This document shows, piece after piece, positions 1 through 9,280 of a stretch of DNA of 64,000 bases. Both the position numbers and the translations under genes were made by a program. Under the pieces are notes generated by a model. That model worked only from the letters and a program-made list of their open reading frames with translations, ran no database searches and was not told the DNA's origin. The stretch is from Hyphomicrobium_A sp963817485 (lineage in GTDB: Bacteria; Pseudomonadota; Alphaproteobacteria; Rhizobiales; Hyphomicrobiaceae): contig CAWFOR010000012.1 of the NCBI GenBank assembly GCA_963817485.1, positions 62,001 through 126,000 on the forward strand, given 5' to 3'. Each line of letters starts with the position of its first letter. Position 1 is the stretch's first letter.

Positions 1-513
1 ATTGTTGCCTTCGAAGATCGGGCGGTAGGAGCCGATGCCGGGGCCGCCCACGATGACGAGCCAGCCGACGACCGGGTCCTGCTCGAAGGCCCCGCGCTTC
101 ACGTCGGCCTTGCCGCGCACGAGCTGGGTGCGGCCGGTATCCTCTTGCGGCTTGCGCTCGGGCTTGACGACGCGGGTCGTCGGCGTCGTCGCGTACTCGA
201 CGTGCTTGTCGGCCTGCTTCAGCGAGGTTTGGCCTTTGACCTCACGCGCGGCCTCCGTTGCGCTCAAGCCGGCGCCGGCAGGTGTCGCCGGCGCGTCCTT
301 GCGCGTCGGGTCGGCCGGAACGGCAGCCGGCTGCTTGACGACCGCCGTCTCCGCCCGCGTCACGTTTGCAGCGTCCGCGCCGGCCGCAGCCTTGCGTTGC
401 GTGTCGTCGCGGCTTGCCGCGTTCAATGCATCCTTGAGCGAGCCCAAGATCCGTCCTGCCTTCGCTGCCTGTGTCATCGTGGCCTCCGCTCCGCTTCCGC
501 GATCCTCTGACAT
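1..513 (-). CDS. FHA-domain protein, 3' end outside the window
   Basis: An open minus-strand frame of 171 codons runs off the left edge with no stop. It starts at the ATG at 513, with a purine-rich GGGAGA upstream. Residues 1-130 are a low-complexity, charged, Ala-rich linker. The last visible residues (DPVVGWLVIVGGPGIGSYRP, about 147-166) have the form of the first strands of a forkhead-associated domain, which binds phosphothreonine peptides. It lies 78 bp downstream of a second FHA gene on the same strand, so the two are probably co-transcribed. Both face a Ser/Thr kinase gene, which makes phospho-dependent signalling the likely role. The domain call rests on a partial domain. Confidence 0.7.
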   Translation of the reverse strand, partial: MSEDRGSGAEATMTQAAKAGRILGSLKDALNAASRDDTQRKAAAGADAANVTRAETAVVKQPAAVPADPTRKDAPATPAGAGLSATEAAREVKGQTSLKQADKHVEYATTPTTRVVKPERKPQEDTGRTQLVRGKADVKRGAFEQDPVVGWLVIVGGPGIGSYRPIFEGNN

Positions 514-591
514 TGCAAATCTCCCAAAGATCCTTGCTGGAAAAAGTCTCATGCCGTTGCCTGCTTCCACCCGCGCGACGCTTGCAGCCTC

Positions 592-1308
592 CTAAACGGG
601 CTTGGCGTCGAAGTGCAATTTGACCTCACCCACGTTGATGATGTCGCCTTTCTTGAGCCGCGCTTCGTCGACGGGCTTGCCGTTGACGAGCACGCCGTTG
701 CCTTCGTTGCCGGAGAGGTCCGTGACCATAACGTCGCCGTCCGTCGTGCGGCGGATCGCGGCGTGATAGCGATGCACGGTCTTGGCCGAGAGACGGATGT
801 CGTTGTCCGCCTCCCGGCCAATCCTCACCAGCGTGCGGCCGATGACGTAGCGGCCGCCGGGGGTGCCCTGGATGTCGACCCAGGCCTCCGTCGGCCACGA
901 AAATCCCTCTGTTTTCAACGTGTTCGGCTCTAGGAGCGTAGCGCCGCGCTTGCCGGCGCGTGTCAACGCCAGCGTCGTATCGGGCGACGGTGCTGCGCTC
1001 GTGCGGCGCTTCCGGCGTGCGAGCAGTCCAACGAGCGCGAGCGGCGGAACTACCATCACGACCGAGAGCCCAAGCACGAGCGCTGGAGCGCGCGCGTAGC
1101 TTTCACCGATCCATTGGCGCACCGGCGCCAATACCTGGGCGCCGTGGTCCGCCATCTCGTCGAGAACGGAAGCGCGTGCCAGAGAATCTTGCGCGGAGAA
1201 AGCGATGGCATGCCGGAGCGATTCGGTTGTACCCGCCGCCGCGATATGAGCGTCGAGGGCCGCCGCAGCGGCCACAAGCGCCAGAAACGACGACCACGCC
1301 GGTCTCAT
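592..1308 (-). CDS. Membrane-anchored FHA-domain protein
   Basis: A 238-residue protein with a probable N-terminal signal or anchor (residues 6-25), a second hydrophobic span (about 75-97) followed by basic RRKRR, and a C-terminal FHA domain (about 150-235). FHA hallmarks are visible: a GREADNDI loop, an AKTVHRYHA segment where SxxH is expected, and a GNGVLVNG turn. FHA domains bind phosphothreonine peptides, and the topology puts this one probably in the cytoplasm. The start at 1308 has AAGAGAAG upstream. The gene is divergent from a Ser/Thr kinase-WD40 gene 216 bp away, a plausible kinase for its ligands. Target and pathway are unknown. Confidence 0.85.
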   Translation of the reverse strand: MRPAWSSFLALVAAAAALDAHIAAAGTTESLRHAIAFSAQDSLARASVLDEMADHGAQVLAPVRQWIGESYARAPALVLGLSVVMVVPPLALVGLLARRKRRTSAAPSPDTTLALTRAGKRGATLLEPNTLKTEGFSWPTEAWVDIQGTPGGRYVIGRTLVRIGREADNDIRLSAKTVHRYHAAIRRTTDGDVMVTDLSGNEGNGVLVNGKPVDEARLKKGDIINVGEVKLHFDAKPV

Positions 1309-1524
1309 GGTCTTCTCTTGAGCTAATCAATGAGTAGAGTCGTGCCGCATGACGGCAGCAACATGGCCGCAAAACGTCTGGCCCAAGATTTGTTCAACAC
1401 GAGGCCATCGCCCGTGCGAGCGCCACATTTGTGCGCCAACAATGTGTCCGGAGGCCACGCGTCATCGACGAACGGTCCGGGCAATTCTGATGCGGTTGCC
1501 TGGGCTTGCTCGTCTTGGGGAACC

Positions 1525-3852
1525 ATGACGAATCTCATTGCGCTACCAAGCGGGACAGTGCTGGTCGGCGACTACCGCATCGAGCGTGTGCTGGGAGCTG
1601 GCGGTTTCGGCGTCACGTATCTCGCCGAGGAGCTTGCGCTCGGCCGGCCCGTCACCATCAAGGAATATTTTCCGAGCGACATCGCCGCGCGCGCAGACGG
1701 CATCGACGTGCTGCCGCGCTCGCAGGATGCGGCCGGCGACTACAATTGGGGACTGGAGCGCTTCATCGAGGAAGCGCAGACGCTCGCCAAGTTCAACCAT
1801 ACCAATATCGTCCAGCTCCACCGCTACTTCCGCGACAACAAGACCGGCTACATGGTGCTCCACTTCGAGGAGGGCCAAAGCCTGAAGGGGTGGCTCAAGG
1901 CGCTGGGGCGCGCCCCGCGCCAGAAGGAGCTGGACACCATCCTCTCCCCGCTCCTCGACGCGCTGGAGATGATCCACAAAGCCGACTTCCTGCATCGCGA
2001 CATCGCGCCCGACAACGTCATCATCCGCAAGTCGGGCGATCCCGTGCTGATCGACTTCGGCTCCGCGCGCGGCGAGGTCGCCTCCCGCTCCAAGACCATC
2101 TCCGCGCTGGTGAAGCCGGGCTACAGCCCCTACGAGCAGTACGCCGAAACGAGCCGCCAGCAGGGGCCGTGGACCGACATCTATGCGATGGGCGCCACGC
2201 TCTATCACGCCGTCACCGGCAAGCGACCCCCCGATGCGCCCTCGCGCATGGTCAAGGATGAGATCATTCCCGCGTCCGAAGCCGCGCTGAGCTCCTATCG
2301 TGTCGGGTTCCTCAAGGCGATCGACAAGGCGTTAATGCTCAGCATCGAGCAGCGGCCGCAGTCGATCCCCGCCTGGCGCGGCGATCTGCTCGCGCCCGAT
2401 CCGCCGCGCACCGGCTGGCGCGCGCGCGGACGCGAGAAGAAGCTCGAGGAGCCTGAGGTCGCCGCTCCCAACGAAGTCACCGAACGAGTATCGGCGCCGC
2501 CGACCGTCCTGCCGCCGCCCGACGTCCCGGCGGCCAAGGGCAGTATGCTCAACATTCTCGACGGGCTACGCAAGAAGCCCGCCGCTGAGTCGGCCGCAGC
2601 GCCCGCACCGGCAAAGCCGCCGCCCGAGCCAGCGAAGGTGGAAGCGCCCGCGCCGGCCAAGAAAGAAGCCAAGGTCAAGCCGGCGAAACCGGCAAAGCTC
2701 GTCAAGAAGGCGGCGCCCGAGCCGATCCCCAAGAACCGCGCCCTCGTCGAGGTCAAGCGTCCGCCGCGGCCGCGCCCGGTGAAGGGCAGTCGGCGCGCCT
2801 GGATACCCATCGCATTCAAGCTTCTCATCGGCGTCGGCGTCGCCAGCGCCGCCGTGGCCTTGCAGGATCGCTTCCCGCGCTTTGAAAGCCGCGGCGAGGC
2901 CGTGCCCCTCAGCCAGACCCAGTCGCTGCAGACGCCGGGGCGCCCGGCCGTTGTCACGCCTATCGCGGAGGTCGAGGCGCATCGCGGCGCCGTCACCGGC
3001 ATGGCCTACAGCGACGACGGACGCTGGATCATAACCGCGGGCGAGGACGCCACGCTGAAAGTGTGGGACGCCGCCTACCACACGCTGATCCGCACCATCG
3101 AGCTCGACGACGGGCGCGCCACCGCGCTGGCGCTCAACGGCACGCGGGCGCTGACCGGCCACGCCAACGGCAAGGTCGTGCTGTGGGACCTCGAACGCGC
3201 CGCCAAGGTCGCGACCGTCCAGCGCAACGAGGCCAACATCTGGGCGGTGGTGTTCACCGGCGACGCGACGCGCTTTGCCACCGCGAGCCACGACTGGAAG
3301 GTGACGTTGTGGGACGCCAACCAGCCGTCGGCGCCGTTGCACGTGTTCGACGGCCACGAGAACGCGGTGCAATCGCTCGCCTATTCTCCGCAGACGTTCC
3401 TGCTGGCCTCCGGGAGCGCGGACAAGACCGTGCGCCTGTGGGACCTGCAGACACTGAGCCTCAAGCGCACCCTCAACGGACCGCGCGATTTCGTGACCGC
3501 GCTCGCCTTCTCCCACAACGGCCGCAACCTTGCCGCCGGCTCGCTCGACGGGCGCGTCGACGTGTGGTCGATCGGGTACGGCCGCCGGCTGCGCTCGCTT
3601 ACCGGTCACAAGGGGCGCGTCTCGGACGTTGCCTTCTCGCCGAGCGAGGACCTGCTTGCCTCCGCCAGCGAGGACGGAACCGTGCGCGTCTGGGACGTCC
3701 GGCGCGGCCGCATCCTGCGTGCCCTGAGCGGGCATAGCGGCGGGGCGACCGCTGTCGCCTTCGCGCCCGACGGGCAGCATCTGGCGTCGGCCGGTGCCAA
3801 CGGCATGATGCGCTTCTGGGCCGCACCGCTCGCGCAACTCGCGACCGAATAG
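1525..3852 (+). CDS. Ser/Thr protein kinase with C-terminal WD40 propeller
   Basis: A 775-residue protein. The Hanks-type kinase domain covers about residues 15-290: glycine loop GAGGFGVTY, lysine in VTIKEYFP (K46), catalytic HRDIAPDN (D159, N164) and IDFGSAR (D177). A Pro/Ala/Lys-rich linker follows to about 420, then one membrane span (about 423-447) and seven WD40 repeats (about 480-770), each ending in a WD-like dipeptide (KVWD, VLWD, TLWD, RLWD, DVWS, RVWD, RFWA). Seven repeats suit one complete propeller, probably periplasmic if the kinase is cytoplasmic. The ATG at 1525 was chosen because the kinase fold begins directly after it and GGGGA precedes it; an upstream ATG at 1330 in the same frame adds only unstructured sequence. 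Divergent FHA genes suggest a signalling module. Confidence 0.93.
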   Translation: MTNLIALPSGTVLVGDYRIERVLGAGGFGVTYLAEELALGRPVTIKEYFPSDIAARADGIDVLPRSQDAAGDYNWGLERFIEEAQTLAKFNHTNIVQLHRYFRDNKTGYMVLHFEEGQSLKGWLKALGRAPRQKELDTILSPLLDALEMIHKADFLHRDIAPDNVIIRKSGDPVLIDFGSARGEVASRSKTISALVKPGYSPYEQYAETSRQQGPWTDIYAMGATLYHAVTGKRPPDAPSRMVKDEIIPASEAALSSYRVGFLKAIDKALMLSIEQRPQSIPAWRGDLLAPDPPRTGWRARGREKKLEEPEVAAPNEVTERVSAPPTVLPPPDVPAAKGSMLNILDGLRKKPAAESAAAPAPAKPPPEPAKVEAPAPAKKEAKVKPAKPAKLVKKAAPEPIPKNRALVEVKRPPRPRPVKGSRRAWIPIAFKLLIGVGVASAAVALQDRFPRFESRGEAVPLSQTQSLQTPGRPAVVTPIAEVEAHRGAVTGMAYSDDGRWIITAGEDATLKVWDAAYHTLIRTIELDDGRATALALNGTRALTGHANGKVVLWDLERAAKVATVQRNEANIWAVVFTGDATRFATASHDWKVTLWDANQPSAPLHVFDGHENAVQSLAYSPQTFLLASGSADKTVRLWDLQTLSLKRTLNGPRDFVTALAFSHNGRNLAAGSLDGRVDVWSIGYGRRLRSLTGHKGRVSDVAFSPSEDLLASASEDGTVRVWDVRRGRILRALSGHSGGATAVAFAPDGQHLASAGANGMMRFWAAPLAQLATE

Positions 3853-3978
3853 CCCCGAGCGGCCAATCGTTCTTTTCGTTTTCCGTGAACTATGACAATG
3901 CGCGCGCTTGCGTCGCTCGACGGATCGCGCGAACGGCGGCAGAATGCGCGCCCTTCGACAAGCCAAGGCGGCGGCCCC

Positions 3979-5373
3979 ATGGAATTCGACGCTCTCCTGC
4001 TCGCCCGCATCCAGTTCGCGTTCACGATCTCATTCCATATCATCTTCCCGAGCTTCACGATCGGGCTCGCGGCGTTCATCGCGACGCTGCTCGTGCGCTG
4101 GCGCGCGACGGGACAAGACCACCTGCTGCGGCTTGCGCGCTTCTGGACCAAGGTGTTCGCGGTCTCGTTCGCCATGGGCGTCGTCTCGGGGATCGTGATG
4201 TCCTACGAGTTCGGCACCAACTGGAGCCGCTTCTCGGTCGTGGTCGGCAATGTGATGGGACCGCTGCTCGGCTACGAGGTGCTGACCGCGTTCTTTCTCG
4301 AGGCGACCTTCCTCGGCATCATGCTGTTCGGCTGGCAGCGCGTGCCGCCAAACCTGCACGTGATCTCCGCCATCCTCGTTGCGCTCGGCACCTCGCTCTC
4401 GGCGTTCTGGATCCTCTCAGCCAATAGCTGGATGCAGACGCCGGCCGGGCACGAGGTGCGCGACGGCATCGCTTATCCTGTCGATTGGATCGCCGTCATC
4501 TTCAATCCGAGCTTCGCCTACCGCTTCGCGCATATGTTCACCGCGGCCTATCTCACGACCTCGCTCGTCGTGCTGGCGGTCGGCGCGCGCTACCTCGTTG
4601 CCGGTCGCTTCCGCGAGGAAAGCCGCACCATGATGCACATGGGGCTCGGCATGGTGGCGCTGCTCGCGCCGCTGCAGGTCTTCCTCGGCGACCAGCACGG
4701 TCTCAACACGCTGAAATTTCAGCCAGCGAAGATCGCGGCGATCGAGAGCCACTGGGACGGCTCGCAACCCGGCGCGCTCGTCCTCTTCGCGATCCCCAAC
4801 TCGCGCGAGGAGCGCAACGATTTCGAGATCGCGATCCCGAACCTCGCGAGCCTCATCCTGACCCACGAGCTCGATGGGCGCTTTCCCGGCCTGAAGGAGT
4901 TCAAGCCCGACGACCGTCCGCCGATCTTCCCGGTGTTCATCGCCTTCCGCCTGATGGTCGGCCTCGGTGTCCTGATGATCGCCATCGGATGGGTCGGCGC
5001 GTGGCTGTGGTTGCGCGGACGCCTGTTCGAGACGCGCTGGTACCTGCAGTCCGTGCAATACGCCTGGCCGCTCGGCTTCATCGCCATCCTCGCCGGCTGG
5101 TACGTGACCGAGGTCGGCCGTCAGCCGTGGATCGCCACCGGCATCCTGCGCACGGCGGATGCCGCCTCGCCCGTTGGCTTCGGCGCGGTGCTGTTCGGGC
5201 TCGTCCTGTTCGTGCTCGTCTACGGCGTCGTGTTCTCGATGGGCATCTACTACATCAATCGCCTGATCGAATACGGTCCCAAGGGCGCCGCCGCCGCGCC
5301 GACCGAGGGCATGCCATCGCGGCCGCTGTCGGCGGCCGAGGATGCGGCGAACGTCGCCATGGAGGAGACTTAA
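3979..5373 (+). CDS. cydA: Cytochrome bd-type ubiquinol oxidase subunit I (cyanide-insensitive type)
   Basis: A 464-residue polytopic membrane protein of the CydA/CioA family. It oxidises quinol and carries hemes b558, b595 and d, reducing O2 to water at the inner membrane. The N-terminal ARIQFAFTISFHIIFPSF segment with its heme-ligand histidine, the YEFGTNW segment and the GRQPW motif near the C-terminal third are visible. The Q-loop region (about residues 250-320) is short and lacks the extension of E. coli CydA, as in CIO-type enzymes. The start at 3979 follows AAGGCGGCGG; an upstream in-frame ATG (3892) would add a charged, non-conserved leader. It is followed 4 bp later by cydB. Confidence 0.95.
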   Translation: MEFDALLLARIQFAFTISFHIIFPSFTIGLAAFIATLLVRWRATGQDHLLRLARFWTKVFAVSFAMGVVSGIVMSYEFGTNWSRFSVVVGNVMGPLLGYEVLTAFFLEATFLGIMLFGWQRVPPNLHVISAILVALGTSLSAFWILSANSWMQTPAGHEVRDGIAYPVDWIAVIFNPSFAYRFAHMFTAAYLTTSLVVLAVGARYLVAGRFREESRTMMHMGLGMVALLAPLQVFLGDQHGLNTLKFQPAKIAAIESHWDGSQPGALVLFAIPNSREERNDFEIAIPNLASLILTHELDGRFPGLKEFKPDDRPPIFPVFIAFRLMVGLGVLMIAIGWVGAWLWLRGRLFETRWYLQSVQYAWPLGFIAILAGWYVTEVGRQPWIATGILRTADAASPVGFGAVLFGLVLFVLVYGVVFSMGIYYINRLIEYGPKGAAAAPTEGMPSRPLSAAEDAANVAMEET

Positions 5374-5377
5374 GGCC

Positions 5378-6391
5378 ATGGATGCGATCGCCTTTTGGCT
5401 TCCCCTCGTCTGGGCCGCGCTCATCGGCATCGCGGTCGCGCTCTACGTCATCCTCGACGGCTTCGACTTAGGCCTCGGCATCCTGTTCCAGCTCGAGCCG
5501 AAGGAGAACTGCCGCGACCTGATGATGAACTCGGTCGCCCCCTTCTGGGACGGCAACGAGACCTGGCTCGTCCTCGGCGGCGCCGGGCTGCTCGTCGCCT
5601 TCCCGCTCGCCTACGCGGTGATCATGCCGGGGCTCTACCTGCCGATCATCATCATGCTCTTGGGGCTCGTGTTCCGCGGCGTCGCCTTCGAGTTTCGCTG
5701 GGCCGCGAAGCCGAGCCACGAGTTCTGGGACAACGCCTTCTCGTGGGGCTCGATCGTCGCGACCTTCATGCAGGGCGTGGTGCTCGGCGGCTACCTGCAG
5801 GGCATCGAGGTGAAGGACAAGGCGTTCGCCGGCGGCTCGCTCGACTGGTTCGCGCCCTTCCCGCTGTTCACCGGCGTGGCGCTGCTCGGCGGCTACGCAC
5901 TGCTGGGGGCAACCTGGCTCGTGATGAAGATCGACGGGCCGCTCGCCGAGGATGCGCGCGGCTGGGCAAAGAAGCTCCTGCCCGCGGTGCTGGTCATCAT
6001 GGCCATCATCAGCCTGTGGACGCCGCTCGCCTTCGAGCGCATCGCCGACCGCTGGTTTGCCTGGCCCAACATCCTCTACCTCTCGCCGGTGCCGATCGCG
6101 ACCGCGATCCTCGCGTGGGCGTGCTGGCGCGGGTTGAATACGGGCCGCGAGGTGATGCCGTTCCTTTGCGCGGTCGGGCTGTTCCTGTTGGGCTTTGTCG
6201 GGCTGGCGATCTCGAACGTGCCGTATCTGGTGCCGCCGTCGATCACGATCTGGGAGGCTGCGGCCGTGCCCCAGTCTCAGATCTTCACGCTCATCGGCGT
6301 GCTCATCATGCTGCCGGTGATCCTCGGCTATACGGTGTTCGTCTACTGGACGTTCCGCGGAAAGGTGCGCGAAGGCGAGGGATATCATTGA
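5378..6391 (+). CDS. cydB: Cytochrome bd-type ubiquinol oxidase subunit II
   Basis: A 337-residue membrane protein of the CydB family, the structural partner of subunit I. The N-terminal YVILDGFDLGLGILF segment with the conserved GFDLG motif, NGNETWLV-type sequence (WDGNETWLVLGGAG) and repeated hydrophobic helices are visible. The start codon lies 4 bp after the cydA stop, so the two are translationally linked. No cydDC maturation genes or small CydX-like gene are seen next to it. As a high-affinity or cyanide-tolerant oxidase it gives a second terminal route beside heme-copper oxidases. RegBA, encoded about 47 kb away, is a known regulator of such oxidases in related bacteria, but no site for it was identified here. 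Confidence 0.95.
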   Translation: MDAIAFWLPLVWAALIGIAVALYVILDGFDLGLGILFQLEPKENCRDLMMNSVAPFWDGNETWLVLGGAGLLVAFPLAYAVIMPGLYLPIIIMLLGLVFRGVAFEFRWAAKPSHEFWDNAFSWGSIVATFMQGVVLGGYLQGIEVKDKAFAGGSLDWFAPFPLFTGVALLGGYALLGATWLVMKIDGPLAEDARGWAKKLLPAVLVIMAIISLWTPLAFERIADRWFAWPNILYLSPVPIATAILAWACWRGLNTGREVMPFLCAVGLFLLGFVGLAISNVPYLVPPSITIWEAAAVPQSQIFTLIGVLIMLPVILGYTVFVYWTFRGKVREGEGYH

Positions 6392-6515
6392 GCTTTAGGC
6401 TCGCACGGAGGCCAAAGCCTTGCCATCATCGCTTTGCATCGTGACCGCCCCGATTCCCGCCGCTGCTCCCTGAGCAGCGGCATCGCCATCCACTGACACC
6501 GAGTTCGGAGGCCGC

Positions 6516-7884
6516 ATGTTCGGTTGGCGCAAGCGCAACGACGGATTCGAATGGCGCGAGTACGTGCGCACCACCATCCTGGTGCGGCGCAGGAACCGGC
6601 GCGAGCGCGTCGGCGAAGTCGCGAAGGACGCGGTTCACAACCTCAAGGCGGCGGGCCATCGTGGCGCCGCCGCCGGTGCGGTCGGCGCGCAGGCGCTCGG
6701 CCGCGGCGCTGCCGCCGCCGGGCAGAAGGGCGTCGTCTACGGCGCCGCCGGATTGCGCGCCGCCGACAGCAAGCTGCGCGCCGGCCTGCCCGTGCTCGGC
6801 TCCGGCCTCAGGATGTTCGCCGTCACGCTCTACACGGCGTTCCTCGCGCTGCTGGCTGCGCTGCTGAAGGCGGCGCTCTTGGTTGTGGGACAGGCTCGCC
6901 CCGCTGCTCGCAGCCGGATGGCGCAGGCTCGACCCGTTGCTCGCGGTCCTGCGCCAGTCGAGCTTGAGCGTGCCGCTCGCCATCGCCGGCGCGGTCGCCG
7001 TGTTGGGCGGGGCGGGGCGCATTCTCTCTGCGCGCGGCGACAGCGACGCCGTCATCGCGCTGCTGATCGGCTTGCTGATCCTCTCCGCACTGCTCGCCGC
7101 CCGCTGGTCCGAGGGGCGCCCCGAGTGGGTCGACGCGTGGCTCGAAAGCGGCCGTGAGCGCTTTGGCTCCATCGGACGCGGCGTTGGCGTCGCCGTCGTG
7201 CTGCTGCTCATCGTCGGCGCGGCCGTGCTCGGATGGCGCGCGATCGGTGCTTCCTCGGGACACGGCGGCTCGGTCCGCGACGCTTCCGAGGTCGAGGGCC
7301 GCGGTTACGCGCTCACAGGCGATACGTTGCGCGTCGGGCGTACGACGGTGCGGCTCTCCGGCATAGAAGCGCCCGTTCCCGGACAGACGTGCGAATCCGC
7401 CAACGCTGCCGCGTGGCGTTGCGATGCCGCCGCCCGCGACGCGCTAGCCCGCGCGCTGGCCAAGGGTCGCGTACGCTGCAAGCTCGGCAGCGAGGACGAC
7501 GACGGGCGCCGCTTCGGCACCTGCCACACAGGCGAGAAAGACATTGCCGCCGAGCTCGTGAATGGGGGCCACGTCTTCGCGACATCGGGGCTATTTACAA
7601 CCTATGGCTCGCTGGAGAGCGCGGCGCGGGCCAACAAGGTCGGCGTTTGGGGCGGGGAAGCCGCGCGTCCCGACGATTATCGGGCGCAGAAATGGGAAGA
7701 AGCCAAACGCGATGCGCCCGATGGCTGTCCCATTAAAGGCAATCTGAAAGGCGGACGCCGGATTTATACTTTGCCTTGGGCGCAAGGCTACGAGCGGGTG
7801 CGCATGAGCGGCAAAGGCGACCGCTGGTTCTGCAGCGAATCCGAGGCACGGCAAGCCGGCTGGAAGCCCTCCGAGCAGTCCTGA
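6516..7884 (+). CDS. Thermonuclease-like membrane protein with an apparent frameshift
   Basis: Two overlapping frames read as one protein. The first (from ATG 6516) gives MFGWRKRNDGFEWREYVRTT, a basic helix, an Ala/Gly-rich segment and a hydrophobic helix (about residues 105-123). Near 6885 the sensible reading moves forward one base, so LLKAALLV continues as WDRLAPLLAAGWRRLD. The second frame (6883-7884, TTG start if read alone) has three further hydrophobic helices and a staphylococcal-nuclease-like domain with RLSGIEAPV, DDGRRFGTC and AAELVNGG motifs. These fit the SNase fold, including the arginine of the second active-site strand. A single base deletion would restore one 455-residue protein. 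It may be a real frameshift, a sequencing error or two overlapping genes. The nuclease activity is not proven. Confidence 0.7.
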
Positions 7885-7911
7885 GGGCAAGCATCCCGTC
7901 CAGAACGAGAA

Positions 7912-7941
7912 AGCCCGCGCTCCGGGGGAAGAGCGCGGGCT
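7912..7941. terminator. Stem-loop between convergent genes
   Basis: A perfect 10-bp inverted repeat, AGCCCGCGCT and AGCGCGGGCT, surrounds a 10-nt loop. It sits between the end of the thermonuclease-like gene (plus strand) and the end of the HtrA-like gene (minus strand). Read on the minus strand it is followed by TTTCTCGTTC, so it is a better terminator in that direction. The rest of the 263-bp gap (to 8147) is moderately AT-rich with no gene seen. Confidence 0.65.
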
Positions 7942-8147
7942 GCAATGCGTGACGCCGCTTAGGGGGGACAGGTGGGAGGGCGCCACGTTGGAAATAGAAT
8001 TCAATACCATTTCCCTGAAGTAGGCAAGTTGTTCTTTGGGGCCGTCTCCGAAACGTTAAAGAACAATTACAATGGCGGCTCATTTTAGATTGCAAACGAC
8101 TTTGCTTCGCGATGCAGCATTACTGCAATCGCCAATTGCACTTCTGA

Positions 8148-9182
8148 TCAGCGTTCGCGCTCGCGTTCGTCCGGCCGCACCTCGATGTCCACGAGCCCGC
8201 TCGAGCGGATCACCGTCGCCTTCACCGCCTTGCCGATTCGATGCTCATCCAGCAGCCGGAAAACATCGTCGACGCCCGTCACCGGCTCGGCGTCGAGGCG
8301 CACGAGGACATCGCCGGCCTTGAAGCCGCTCTGATCGGCCGGACTACCGGCCTGCACTTCGCGGATGCGAACAGCGCTCCCCTGCGCCAGCCCGGCCTTG
8401 TAGGCGAGCCGCGCCGAAAGTGGAATCTGCTCGGCGACAATTCCGATGCGCCCGCGCCGCACGCGACCGTGCGCGAGGATCTGGGTCAATACGTGCAGCG
8501 CAGTATTGGCTGCAACCGAGAAGCAAATGCCCTGCGCGCCCATGATCATGGCGGTGTTGATGCCGATCACCTCGCCGGCCGAGCTCGCGAGCGGGCCGCC
8601 CGAGTTGCCGGGGTTGAGCGCGGCGTCGGTCTGGATGACGTCGCCGATCAGGCGCCCGTTCTGTGCCCGCAGCGAGCGCCCGACGGCGCTGACGATGCCC
8701 GCCGTGACGGTCGACTGGAAGCCCAAGGGATTGCCGATGGCGATAGCGATCTGGCCGGCGCGCACGTGCTTGGAGTTGGCGAGCTTCGCTGCGGGCAAGG
8801 TCTCGCCCGTCTCGCCGCGCAGCACGGCCAAGTCGGTGTCGGCATCGCGGCCGAGCACGCGTGCGGTGAACTTGTGGCCGTCGGCGAGCGAGACGGAGAT
8901 CGTCTTCGCCTGCTCGATGACGTGGTTGTTCGTCAGGATGAGCGCGTCGGGCGAGATGACCACGCCCGAGCCGGTGCCGGACGCCTGGCGGCCGTTGCGC
9001 GCGCCCGCAACCTCGACGTGAACGACGGCGGGTGCCACCGCATCGACGGCATCGACGACGGCGCGCGAATAGGAATCGAGCAGAACCTCGTCGGATGGGC
9101 CGGTGCCAAGCTGGTGTCCCGAGCCGCGGCCCGGGCCTGCTCCGGCAACGCCTTCTCCCAAGAAACCCAAGACGTTGCGCAT
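8148..9182 (-). CDS. HtrA/Deg-like S1C serine protease with PDZ domain
   Basis: A 344-residue trypsin-like protease. The catalytic triad is visible: H87 in TNNHVIE, D117 in DADTDLAVL and S194 in NPGNSGGPL. A single PDZ domain follows (about 250-335), with GSPADQSGFKAGDVLV. No signal peptide or membrane anchor is seen; the N-terminus is Gly-rich and begins MRNVLGFLGEG. This differs from periplasmic DegP, so a cytoplasmic location or unusual export is possible. AGGGGAA precedes the ATG at 9182, and the frame stays open further upstream only as non-conserved Arg-rich sequence. Proteases of this class degrade or sense misfolded protein. The substrate here is unknown. Confidence 0.93.
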   Translation of the reverse strand: MRNVLGFLGEGVAGAGPGRGSGHQLGTGPSDEVLLDSYSRAVVDAVDAVAPAVVHVEVAGARNGRQASGTGSGVVISPDALILTNNHVIEQAKTISVSLADGHKFTARVLGRDADTDLAVLRGETGETLPAAKLANSKHVRAGQIAIAIGNPLGFQSTVTAGIVSAVGRSLRAQNGRLIGDVIQTDAALNPGNSGGPLASSAGEVIGINTAMIMGAQGICFSVAANTALHVLTQILAHGRVRRGRIGIVAEQIPLSARLAYKAGLAQGSAVRIREVQAGSPADQSGFKAGDVLVRLDAEPVTGVDDVFRLLDEHRIGKAVKATVIRSSGLVDIEVRPDERERER

Positions 9183-9280
9183 CGAATTCCCCTTTCTTCC
9201 TGAGTCCGTGCGCCGGGGAACGGCGTCGGCCTGATATGGGGACGCCATGGTTAAAGCGGGAGGAGGGGCTGCGCGGAGGT

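Noticed and set aside
2566..3966. Minus-strand frame opposite the WD40 part of the kinase gene
   Set aside because: Low-complexity Arg/Gly-rich translation with no motif; a shadow of the kinase gene.
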